Source: Haemonchus contortus (Eukaryota > Nematoda > Chromadorea > Rhabditida > Trichostrongylidae). From it: a stretch of DNA of 64,000 nucleotides. Position 1 is the first letter of the stretch; the number at the start of each line of letters is the position of its first letter. Under the pieces are notes generated by a model. It did no database searches, had not been told where the DNA came from, and was given only the letters and a program-made list of their open reading frames with translations. The stretch is from positions 32,533,831 to 32,597,830 of the forward strand of contig LS997567.1 of NCBI GenBank assembly GCA_000469685.2. Reading direction: 5' to 3'. This document shows positions 1-9,989 of the stretch, one piece after another. Made by a program: the position numbers and the translations under genes.

Positions 1-1082
1 TGTATGTATGTATGTATGTATGTATGTATGTATGTATGTATGTATGTATGTATGTATGTATGTATGTATGTATGTATGTATGTATGTATGTATGTATGTA
101 TGTATGTATGTATGTATGTATGTATGTATGTATGTATGTATGTATGTATGTATGTATGTATGTATGTATGTATGTATGTATGTATGTATGTATGTATGTA
201 TGTATGTATGTATGTATGTATGTATGTATGTATGTATGTATGTATGTATGTATGTATGTATGTATGTATGTATGTATGTATGTATGTATGTATGTATGTA
301 TGTATGTATGTATGTATGTATGTATGTATGTATGTATGTATGTATGTATGTATGTATGTATGTATGTATGTATGTATGTATGTATGTATGTATGTATGTA
401 TGTATGTATGTATGTATGTATGTATGTATGTATGTATGTATGTATGTATGTATGTATGTATGTATGTATGTATGTATGTATGTATGTATGTATGTATGTA
501 TGTATGTATGTATGTATGTATGTATGTATGTATGTATGTATGTATGTATGTATGTATGTATGTATGTATGTATGTATGTATGTATGTATGTATGTATGTA
601 TGTATGTATGTATGTATGTATGTATGTATGTATGTATGTATGTATGTATGTATGTATGTATGTATGTATGTATGTATGTATGTATGTATGTATGTATGTA
701 TGTATGTATGTATGTATGTATGTATGTATGTATGTATGTATGTATGTATGTATGTATGTATGTATGTATGTATGTATGTATGTATGTATGTATGTATGTA
801 TGTATGTATGTATGTATGTATGTATGTATGTATGTATGTATGTATGTATGTATGTATGTATGTATGTATGTATGTATGTATGTATGTATGTATGTATGTA
901 TGTATGTATGTATGTATGTATGTATGTATGTATGTATGTATGTATGTATGTATGTATGTATGTATGTATGTATGTATGTATGTATGTATGTATGTATGTA
1001 TGTATGTATGTATGTATGTATGTATGTATGTATGTATGTATGTATGTATGTATGTATGTATGTATGTATGTATATATATATG

Positions 1083-1116
<34 letters not shown>

Positions 1117-1279
1117 TGTATGTATGTATGTATGTATGTATGTATGTATGTATGTATGTATGTATGTATGTATGTATGTATGTATGTATGTATGTATGTA
1201 TGTATGTATGTATGTATGTATGTATGTATGTATGTATGTTATGTATGTATGTATGTATGTATGTATGTATGTATGTATG
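1..1279. repeat. (TATG)n microsatellite array
   Basis: Almost uninterrupted tetranucleotide array starting at or before the window edge, with small ATATAT interruptions near 1071-1088 and a one-base slip near 1239. All three forward frames are open only because TATG has no stop codon in any phase; there is no coding signal. Confidence 0.98.
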
Positions 1280-1288
1280 TATTATATA

Positions 1289-1333
<45 letters not shown>

Positions 1334-1334
1334 G
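1280..1334. repeat. (AT)n tract
   Basis: TA-rich simple sequence joining the TATG array to the left end of a mariner element. It offers many TA target dinucleotides. Confidence 0.9.
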
Positions 1335-1336
1335 TA

Positions 1337-2607
1337 CAGGGTGTCCCAAAATTATTTGCGCCGATTTATGGGCAATATATTTGAAAATTCTCAACTGCGA
1401 AAGACTATGGAATCTATCCACGTTAGCCAACACTATGTGCTACAACATGCCTAAAGTCGCATTTCAAAATATCCCCCGTGAGCGCGAATAGAAGTCAAAG
1501 TTTTGGCCTTTCGACTTGATCGCATGTGGCACGCAGGTATCCTTCTCCATTCCTTCCCAGCCATCCTCCAGCTTCTGCATTCTAGGACTCCAAACTGGGA
1601 CTGCAAACTCGACAGGTCCTCTTCTAATCATGGACCATTCGTGGGATTCAAGTGAGTCAAGTTCTGGAAAACAGGATGACCATTCCTCTTCGCCAATGAA
1701 GTCGGGCAGCTGTCGTCGGCACCACTCGCGGGAAAGCTTGGCTCTGTGGGCTGGAGTAGCGTCTTGCTGGAAGGACTATGAGATGTTTCAGAAAACGTAG
1801 TCGGATCAATGTTTTATTTACTTCCATTAGTACGCCGTTTGAGTACTGGTCTTGGTCAAATTTCACGCCTGCACCGAAGAAACCACGAGCGGCTTACCCT
1901 TTCCAGTGATTTCCTCGAAAAACATCATTTTACTGTTCTGATAGCAACCTTTTTGTGAGATATTACACGCTGGATGTTTCTTTCCAGAACGCGAACGTTT
2001 TGGTTGTTGAGGGATGGTTTGATCGTAAAAAATTTTTTGATCAGAGAAAACGACGAAGGGTTGCGTGTCATCACTCAAGTGGGTCTGCGACTTTCTGCAT
2101 TTTTTGGCCCTGAGAATCTATTGAGATCGGGATTGGGGCATACGATAGGAATGGTAGTGAGACTTGTGCATGACATTCTTCCATCGCGATAACTCCTGTA
2201 AGCGTGCCCGTTGACTTCCTCTTGATGGTTCACCCAGGATCCCGACCGATTGGCACACGGACCATTTTAATAGACCTATCTCCAAAAACATTCTACCTTT
2301 CTACCTTTCCTGGTTTGTCTCTGATTCAATCTTCTTTTTCTATATCGTTTAATAGCCTCCTATACGGTTATTAGAAAAACCCCAAAGAATTTCATAACGC
2401 CCTTCCACTTCTCGCGCGTCAATGATTGCAAGTGGCATTGAATTAGCCTCCTCCATCTGAAAGATAATGGGAGTTCCACATCAGCAACCATGCATAGTGC
2501 AAGGAAACCTTTTTATGCAACTAATTAATAACAGGTAATGTGAATTTGATAGATTATTTCTACCTTAAAAATTACTGAATTCTGGCGCAAATAATTTTGG
2601 GACACTC

Positions 2608-2610
<3 letters not shown>
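1337..2610 (-). mobile_element. mariner/Tc1-superfamily element, decayed
   Basis: Terminal inverted repeats CAGGGTGTCCCAAAATTATT (left) and the near-perfect reverse complement ending GGGACACTCTG (right) are flanked by TA on both sides. The 1.27 kb length fits a full-length mariner. The transposase lies on the minus strand and is broken. Both flanks are microsatellite. Confidence 0.85.
1530..1775 (-). pseudogene. mariner-type transposase fragment
   Basis: On the minus strand a frame reads ATPAHRAKLSREWCRRQLPD followed by FIGEEEWSSC and a degraded PxLxSLxxxxWSxI block. This is the conserved DDE C-terminal region of mariner-like transposases (HxAK...FI...WPxxSPDLNPLDYxxWxxLE). The usual SPDLNPLD is replaced by FPELDSLE, so the third catalytic region is altered. 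Frames further upstream are broken by stops. It is a dead copy inside the element with matching terminal repeats; the exact mariner subfamily is not certain. Confidence 0.75.
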
Positions 2611-2675
<65 letters not shown>

Positions 2676-2734
2676 CATATGTATATGTGTATGTATGTAT
2701 GTATATGTATGTATATGTATGTATATGTATGTAT
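2611..2734. repeat. (TATATG)n microsatellite
   Basis: Hexanucleotide/tetranucleotide simple repeat between the mariner right end and the left arm of a large inverted repeat. Confidence 0.95.
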
Positions 2735-5486
2735 ACAATACTGCTACTAATTCATGGTCAACCGACGGAACCGTCGCTTCCCCATAACTTCAGCTAAAGT
2801 GCTCCAATAAAGCTGAAAGTAAGACCATTGGAAAGCTTTTCTCGTAAATAATCCAAATTTATAATAATCTTTCGGTTTTATCGAATTTTCGCCTTCCTTC
2901 ACGGGAAAAACGAAAGTTGAGTCTCTCAATACCTGGGGTGTTACTTGCGGATATGACCGCGTCGTAAACCCTCCACTTCAAGTGAAAACTTTGTTTCCGA
3001 TTCCTAAAAGGCCTGCATCCTGTTATAGTTGAGGAGAGCATAGAATCCTGATCATTTTGATACCCTTCATGACATAATTTAAATATTTTCAGCTAAAAGC
3101 AGCAGTGCAAAGCCAATTTTCAGATTTTCAGACATTTGTTGTTTCTTTGAGCCACGTATTTCGTATGACTACCGTATAATTGCTTGGGGGGAATCCTGTC
3201 ATGCCATGAATTTTCAATTTCTTCAATTTTGCAGCATCATTTTCATGGAGGTCGGCGAGTGAGTGTTTAGCACCTGAGGTGCTTCCCCCAGATATAACAT
3301 AACTTTAAACTCCCCACTCCAAAAGAAAAAACTTCATTCTGAGTTTTTAAGGACATTTGGAATATGGACATATGAAATCATGGTCATTTTGATATAGTAA
3401 TGATAGAATTTAGAAAAATTCAGGTGAAACCAGTCGTCTCAATGATCAACTTTGACAGAAACTATGGGGCACTGACACTAAACACCGGTCAAATGAGCCT
3501 AGAGAAGCACCCATTGCTTGGCAGCACTGTTGTTTCAGCATTTGCAAGCGCTTTGTTCGACTGAGGATCCGAACTCATATGGAATCCAGGTCAGGTGCAA
3601 ACATGAGACAAATGCTTTCCCGCTGCGCCATTGGCCGACTCAACATGCTAACATTTCAATCAACCATTTAGTAGGGGTTTAGGCTGGCTGCGTTAACAGT
3701 ATTAGAAGGCCGATCGATTTCTAACAAGTCAGGTCACGTTGCGACATGATTCTATCACACATCTATCACAATTCAAATATATATATGTATGTACATATAT
3801 ATGTTCGCCTGACTAATGGTTAATAGTGGAGGTAGTGACTTGACCCCTCGTTATCGATCTCCTTAGGACTGACTCACTGTGTCTGCGAGGCCATATTTTC
3901 TTGAGCCACGTGGGTGCAATCAACTCAAAGACGTCTTGTACTGTAGCTATACTCGACATTATCAAGGCAAACTATGCTGTAAGTAAGCCAAAATTTATAG
4001 TGTAAAGAAGCGTCAGTAAAAGGGTAGAATGGAAAAGTTCATTAGACATGATACACGTTCCCTGATCGTATACATTCCGTAGCAAAGCTGAAAGAAATGG
4101 AAGCGTTGTAACCGTTGTAGTGATAAGAATGAGAGAATCATTCCTCTTTGAAAATGACCCTTAAAACTGCAGGGTCGTCTATAAAATTAAAAGTATTTAA
4201 TTGGTCCATCTTGTAATAAAATATAATTCTGTTTGTGTTTTGAGCACAATGTGAGTTCTTAATGAGACTACTTAGTGAACCACAAGTCGCAACGTGACCT
4301 GACTTGTTAGAAATCGATCGGTCTTCTAATACTGTTACCGCAGCCAGCCTAAACCCCTACTAAATGATTGATTGAAATGTTAAGATGTTGAGTCGGCCAA
4401 TGGCGCAGCGGGAGTGCATTTGTCTCATGTTTGCACCTGACCTAGATTCCATAAAGTTCGGATCCTCAGTCGAACAAAGCGCTTGCAAATGCTGAAAAAA
4501 CAGTGCTGCAGCTGTATACCAGTATGTGTCAACGGGCGTACTCTTAAATGGACTCGGCAATAGCGAAGGCGATGGGCCAATAGAGATCGATGGTGAGGGG
4601 TCAATTAGCTCAACGCTCGATTAGGAGGCCATTCATCCCTCTATTATCAGAATATCAGATTCACATAATGGAAGTCTTTGAGTAAATGCAACATAATTGG
4701 TTCCCGAGGGAGTGCACTTCTGAAATGAACTAGCAAATTCTTGAGAAGTTGATCATTGAAACGACTGGTTTCAGCTGAATTTCGAAATTCTATCATTACT
4801 ATATCAAAATAACCATGATTTCATATGTCCATATTCCAAATGTCCTTAAAAACTCAGAATGAAGTTTTTTCTTTTGGAGTGGGGAGTTTAAAGTTATGTT
4901 ATATCTGCGGGAAGCACCTCAGGTGCTGAACACTCACTCGCCGACCTCCATGAAAATGATGCTGCAAAACTGAAGAAATTGAAAATTCATGGCATGACAG
5001 GATTCTCCACAAACAATTATACGGTAGTCATACGAAATACGTGGCTCAAAGAAACAACAAATGTCCGAAAATCTGAAAATTGGCTTTGCACTGCTGCTTT
5101 TAGCTGAAAATATTTAAATTATGTCATGAAGGGTATCAAAATGATCAGGATTCTATGCTCTCCTCAACTATAACAGGATGCAGGCCTTTTAGGAATCGGA
5201 AACAAAGTTTTCAATTGAAGTGGAGGGTTTACGACGCGGTCATATCCGCAAGTAACACCCCAGGTATTGAGAGACTCAACTTTCGTTTTTCCCGTGAAGG
5301 AAGGCGAAAATTCGATAAAACCGAAAGATTATTATAAATTTGGATTCTTTACGAGAAAAGCTTTCCAATGGTCTTACTTTCAGCTTTATTGGAGCACTTT
5401 AGCTGAAGTTATGGGGAAGCGACGGTTTGCGACGGATTAATCCGTCGCAAACCGTCGGTTGACCATGAATTAGTAGCAGTATTGTA
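2735..5486. mobile_element. large inverted-repeat (foldback-like) element
   Basis: The left arm, 2735-3745, is the reverse complement of the right arm, 4286-5486, with scattered mismatches and about 200 bp of extra sequence in the right arm near 4510-4735. The outer ends (ACAATACTGCTACTAATTCA and its complement) both abut TATG microsatellite. The 540 bp spacer, 3746-4285, has no recognisable gene. Each arm carries the same 60-codon open frame (2859-3041 minus; 5155-5337 plus), unlike any family I know. It may be a TIR transposon derivative or an inverted duplication. Confidence 0.8.
5420..5457. repeat. perfect 38 bp palindrome
   Basis: CGACGGTTTGCGACGGATT is followed immediately by its exact reverse complement. 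The equivalent site in the left arm (about 2762-2775) has only a short CGACGG-AA-CCGTCG hairpin, so the palindrome grew in one arm or collapsed in the other. Confidence 0.9.
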
Positions 5487-5700
5487 TGTATGTATATGTA
5501 TGTATGTATATGTATGTATGTATGTATGTATATGTATGTATGTATATGTATGTATGTATGTATGTATATATGTATGTATATGTATGTATGTATATGTATG
5601 TATGTATGTAAGTATGTATGTATGTATGTATGTATGTATGTGTGTATGTATGTATGTATAATAGATATGTATGTAGGTATGTATATGTAGGTATGTATGT
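5487..5700. repeat. (TATG)n/(TATATG)n microsatellite
   Basis: Mixed simple repeat between the large inverted repeat and the 526 bp MITE. Confidence 0.95.
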
Positions 5701-5701
5701 A

Positions 5702-6227
5702 CAGTAGCGCTCAAAAGTCATCGGTGAAATGGTTCGCCAGCCGTGCTTTTCACTCGTAACTCCTTTCCTACTGGATCTAATAATGCGAAATTTCTATATT
5801 CGGAGCTTGGGTGTATTGTGAATATTCACCACTATTAACCTGCAATCTGATCATGTTCCAGACATTCCAAAGAGCATGAACTGAAAATCGACAGAAAATA
5901 CAGATAATGGCCCTTCTAGAACCTCTTTCCTTTTCGTCATGGCTGAAGTGTACGAGCGGTAATGCCGAACACAATGGATGAGAAAGGCGCACATAAGGTG
6001 CAAATAAGTGCAGACGTCAACAACTTTACTTTTAGCAAAATCTGCTACCGCAACAAACACCTTGGTCTATCTGTGGATATTGCAGCTCTGCAGTCAAATA
6101 GTGTTGGGTAGGGGGAGATATGCTCTAGTTAAACATATCCAAATTTCGCGCGATTTGGTCTTCTAAGAAAAAAGTTATGAACGAAAAAGCGTCAAAGCAT
6201 TTCACCAAAGACTTTTGAGCGCTACTG
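5702..6227. mobile_element. 526 bp Tc1/mariner-type MITE, copy 1
   Basis: Terminal inverted repeats CAGTAGCGCTCAAAAGTC and GACTTTTGAGCGCTACTG are flanked by TA. It has no coding capacity. A second copy of the same length lies at 54694-55222. Both copies sit in microsatellite DNA. Confidence 0.85.
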
Positions 6228-6820
6228 TATGTATGTGTTTATGTTATGCATGTGTGTATGAAAATGTATATGTGTATGTTTTCCATAAATGATTGAATGT
6301 TTGTGTGGTTCTGTCCTAAATTAAAGCGGTGAACGTAAATGGTATGAACCGGATGTGCTTCTTTGAATAAATATTAGGAAATGCTATATAAGGCATCGTT
6401 GGGAAGGAAGCCGCATTTGAAAAAACATTGCGATAGTGGGTGGCAAACTTGCTCAGTTTGTCTGTAAAGGGAGAGCACTACCACAATATCGCGACCCGCT
6501 ACTGTGTTTGGGTCAACTGAGCTTATAACTTTCTTACTCAAAAATTGTGGTTTCTCTATTTCTGAAAAAGCAAGTTAAACTGTCGGTGGACCTGAATTTC
6601 TGTTCAAAGTTCCCGGAAATGATAGAAACTTTACTTGGCTGTTGTAATTATGCTGCGGCAAGCAAGAACACTTGGTAAGAGAGATGTGTAACTTTGAAGA
6701 AGAAGGTTTTTTCAAGGTAGTATCGACAGAGGAATTGGGCTAATTCTGCACACATCTGGATGTAGAGAATTTTATTTTATAGTCATTATATGTGTCTTTT
6801 TCTAGTGTGATCTGATTCAG
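6228..6820. other. non-coding stretch upstream of the SH3 exon
   Basis: No exon, repeat or RNA gene recognised. It probably belongs to the intron preceding the SH3 exon, because that exon starts at a splice acceptor and I find no other part of the gene upstream in the window. Confidence 0.4.
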
Positions 6821-6930
6821 TTATCAACAAGGATGATATGAATTGGTGGGAAGGATCACTGAACAATAAGCGTGGTGTGTTCCCGGCGAACTATGTGTGT
6901 CCGTTCAATCGTTCAGCATCCAATTCTTGA
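6821..6930 (+). CDS. sem-5: terminal exon of a SEM-5/GRB2-like adaptor (C-terminal SH3 domain)
   Basis: The exon begins after the acceptor TCTGATTCAG, entered with two bases completing a codon, and reads (V)[35 protein letters not shown] and a stop. This is the second half of an SH3 domain: the WW pair, the G of the n-Src/distal region, and the ALYDY-distal FPANYV strand that forms the proline-peptide groove. From memory it matches the C-terminal SH3 of C. elegans SEM-5 (INKDDPNWWEG...FPSNYVCPYN) better than endophilin or STAM SH3 domains. SEM-5/GRB2 is an SH3-SH2-SH3 cytosolic adaptor linking receptor tyrosine kinases to SOS and RAS. The other exons (first SH3, SH2, first half of this SH3) are not seen in the 6.8 kb upstream, so the last intron is long and transposon-filled or the exon is displaced. 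Confidence 0.75.
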
Positions 6931-7261
6931 GAGGAGGTAGAAAAAAGGGAGGGGAAAAGTTCTATTATATGTTTACTTGTGACGATGAGCTCCGACGATG
7001 TGCCTAATCTGTAAGCCTTCGTTTCACAACATTACGCTCCGGAATGAGCACGAGATAATCGTATCAAAATTTGTTTGCTTTGTAGTCGTAATCGCTTTTA
7101 GTTGTTTTATTCTTATCGTTGGATATACTATATCTTTCATCCGCACGTACATAGTGTAGAAGGTATATTGTATAAAACCTTCATATTATGCACTGATATG
7201 AACGAAAGGTGCACAATATGATTTGACCTTGTTTTCTGTTTCTTTTTTTGCTATCGCTTCA
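6931..7261 (+). other. probable 3' UTR of the SH3 gene and intergenic sequence
   Basis: Follows the SH3 exon stop directly. T-rich and non-coding, with no clear AATAAA and no repeat recognised. Confidence 0.35.
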
Positions 7262-7638
7262 ATGTCGGAACACTCGGTTACAGTGCACCGGCCCATTCCC
7301 AAGTTGTATGTGTTTTCCTTGTCGTCTCCTGCATTTCTCACTGTTGTTTATCAGGCATTATTAACGTGATCGGCTGAGTATCACTAGTTGTGAATTTTTT
7401 ATGTGATGCATTGCGATGAGTACGACCAAGTTTTTTACGTGCGCAAGACACTTTGTTAACAGTTCATAAAGTACAGCTACATGAAGACGATCTCTTGTCT
7501 TCTCTTCCCTTCTATCTTTCTTACCTTGCATTCTCTCTACGTACATGCTTTTTTAGGAGGCTGTCCTCAGCAAGTATTGGTCAGCCGCAACGGTCGACAG
7601 ACAGTGTGAGCGCTCATCAGAAAGGGCAGGGAAACTAA
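7262..7638 (+). CDS. candidate two-exon small gene, unknown function
   Basis: A possible first exon 7262-7305 starts at ATG (MSEHSVTVHRPIPK) and ends at a GTATGT donor. A second exon 7557-7638 follows a CTTTTTTAG acceptor. Joined, the frame stays open (LRLSSASIGQPQRSTDSV and so on) to TAA at 7636-7638, giving 41 residues. A GTGAGC donor inside exon 2 could instead lead to further exons. The product is basic, serine-rich, without signal peptide or membrane segment, and I recognise no family. It lies 330 bp downstream of the SH3 exon on the same strand. The splice signals are good but short exons arise by chance. Confidence 0.3.
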
Positions 7639-8325
7639 ATTCTCTTGACTTTATCGCTGTTGTAGGTATGTGAACGCAGGGAAAAGCCGTTGACTGAGTA
7701 AGCTTTGACTGGACACTCAAGCGGTCATCGCAACGTCAGTCTTATCGTCAGTCTCATCGCCTTTCGCTGCAATTTGCAAGCTTTATTCTCGCAATGTCGC
7801 TTTTTCCGCATTTACAGTAACGCATTCCCCCATAGTTCTAGTTCGCCCCTCTTGGTTGTAGCAGCGTTACGCATTAGGCAATGCAGCCCATGTCATAAAC
7901 ACTTCCCAATCAACTATCCAGTCAACACAGCTCTGCACCAATTTCTACTTATCATCATATCATGTTGTATTGCTCAACTTAGGCAACATGACTGGTCGTT
8001 CTGCCTGATCCGCCCGTACCTACCTGTTGTATTACTTTGCTATTTTCTTTGGCTTTGAAGCAAAGTGCATCTGACATGCGGTTGAAATGATGCACCCGCT
8101 TCCAATTCTCTGGCTTTTGCTTAATATGGTCTGAAAGGTAGTGTGCATATCGAAGTTGGCATACGCTGAAGCGATTTCGAAAAAGAGCTATTAGAGCTCT
8201 GCTTATACCAGTGCTGGCTTTGCGATTAGTTGTTGAAATGAATAAATGCTCTTTTATAGCCCCTGTATGATACCCGTTAATAGGCAAGTTTGGAACTCAC
8301 TTATGCGATGGGCAGCTTATCGCCA
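7639..8325 (+). other. possible downstream exons or 3' UTR
   Basis: No repeat recognised. An acceptor-like TTTACAG lies near 7811-7818, and the AATAAA noted below suggests plus-strand transcription through this stretch. No domain identified. Confidence 0.25.
8241..8246 (+). terminator. candidate polyadenylation signal AATAAA
   Basis: AATAAA on the plus strand followed by a T-rich stretch, at the end of the unique island that starts with the SH3 exon. It could end the 7.3 kb candidate gene. Confidence 0.3.
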
Positions 8326-8740
8326 TGATTTTGGTTATGAAACCTGGACACCTTCTCCCCGAATACTGCGTCGCGCTCACCGCACCCACTGCGTATCGCA
8401 GAAATGCGATGGAAGATTGGCGTGTGCAATTTGTGAGTTGGGGAGTCTTTTAATTATTTGGATTTGCTGGCCGCTCCCTTCAATTCCAATCGTTGCTAGA
8501 ATAGGAGAAGTCATTCCAAACAATCAAGTCTAATAAACATAAAAACGAAAAAGAAACAAAAAAACGACAATCAAAACGGATCAAAAGGAAACGATAAATG
8601 TTGCGTTTTATCGATTGGCGAGAAGGCAGGATGAGTACGGTAATGCAGTAGAAGCCGCGGAGTGACTAAAAAGGATTTGCCGCATGCGAAGTGAACGTCG
8701 GGAATCGAAGAGAAGTTCCGTCACTCTAACACCTGTAATT
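8326..8740. repeat. dispersed 415 bp repeat, copy 1
   Basis: Shares long blocks with 47560-47980: TCTCCCCGAA, GCGTATCGCAG, CAAGTCTAATAAACA, the A-rich AAACGAAAAAGAAACA, and TTGCCGCATGC. In the second copy it follows a tRNA-derived SINE head, so it may be a SINE tail or an independent repeat. Confidence 0.75.
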
Positions 8741-9045
8741 GCGATTTCCCTTTACATGATCCCATTTGCATTCAGCTTTATGTGCAAAATTTTGTAGAAT
8801 GAACAGTAGTCTTCTTTGTGTATGCATTGGTCAGACGATAGAGAAATTCATCGGTAATGCCATTAAAGTAAGACATACACAAAAGTGGAACTTGTCCAGG
8901 GGAACGTTCCATGAACCTTGAGTTATCCCTATGAGTTCTTTTGAAAAATAGATTTGTGTGTGAGACTGTCAAATAGCACTGATCAACACAGGATTACCCC
9001 AGTTCATGGTAACCGACTGTGGTCGGCTGTCCGGGTCGAACGCAA

Positions 9046-9324
9046 TTAGAAGATGGCAGGTAGAGGTTGCCGCTTAATTTGATTTTGCGCGACACGAAGT
9101 GTGATTGGGGCATATCCTGGTGGTTGTGTATTACTTAGCGTGACCCTTATCTGCTCTACTGCGGGTGTGGTGCGGTTGGATTGGCTCAGGTCACCCTCAT
9201 CGGTGCTCTGATGAAATTGGCATATAATAAAGGTGAGAATGGTATTTACTAGAGCCACTGAGTAGCGAGTGGCAGTGAAATTCATCCTTTGTCTACAGCT
9301 TCTAAGTATTCTCATCTGCTTCAT
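9046..9324 (-). CDS. hypothetical 92-residue protein
   Basis: An intact minus-strand frame with a good start context (CCAAAATG). A basic N terminus leads to the hydrophobic stretch YSVALVNTILTFIICQF around residues 21-37, then a polar tail with one possible N-glycosylation site (SNRT) and a proline-rich, basic C terminus. The hydrophobic run could be a signal peptide, if the second Met (residue 14) is used, or a membrane anchor. Sequence around it is not repetitive. No family recognised, so it may be chance. Confidence 0.3.
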   Translation of the reverse strand: MKQMRILRSCRQRMNFTATRYSVALVNTILTFIICQFHQSTDEGDLSQSNRTTPAVEQIRVTLSNTQPPGYAPITLRVAQNQIKRQPLPAIF

Positions 9325-9529
9325 TTTGGTTCACACATCGACCGACCGCCAGTGAGACATATTTAGGATCATTTTGGCTAAAAATGGCTATAATGAGCCA
9401 CGAGAGAGGCTGAACTGCAGCGAGCTCACTGAATCTGACCGGTTTAAGTCGATGGAAATTTGGTTCAGAATAGGCTACGTTGCTGCGATTTCGACGGCAA
9501 ATTGGTAAGGTAAACACAAACGGATGGAG

Positions 9530-9985
9530 AATTAATAATGATTTCTCAGAAGAATCGGTTTAACTTCTCTACTAAACTCTTCGTTGAACTCCGACTCCGA
9601 TCTTGCATTCTTAATAGAGATGCTCACCTGAACTTCGATACTGTTGGAAATCAAATTCCTGATCGATATACACCACGACAACGACTCTCTCCATCTCCTA
9701 GGGATGGTTAAATGGTATAAATGTTTAGGAAAGCAATATCCCTCTTTTGTACATCACTAAGCCATTACGCAAATCATTCTATTGAGCGCGGCATTACTGC
9801 GCGCACTTCGAGACTGCCTCTTCCCAACTAAAATATCTGCGCGCGGGAACTTATTCAAACGACAACTCTTTCTCTCTCTTATCACGTTCACTGGTTAGGC
9901 TTCCACTGCCCAGCTACTCATGACGATAAAAAAAAATCAAGATGCCAAAATTTGAACTTTGGATATAAAGAAGGTGCGATATTAA
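9530..9985. other. unannotated interval
   Basis: No gene or repeat recognised on either strand between the 9 kb frame and the start of the 91 bp tandem array. Confidence 0.4.
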
Positions 9986-9989
9986 ACAT

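Noticed and set aside
4..1491. Open frames of 458-495 codons encoding (MYVC)n
   Set aside because: They arise from the TATG repeat, which has no stop codon in any of the three forward phases; no codon bias or domain.
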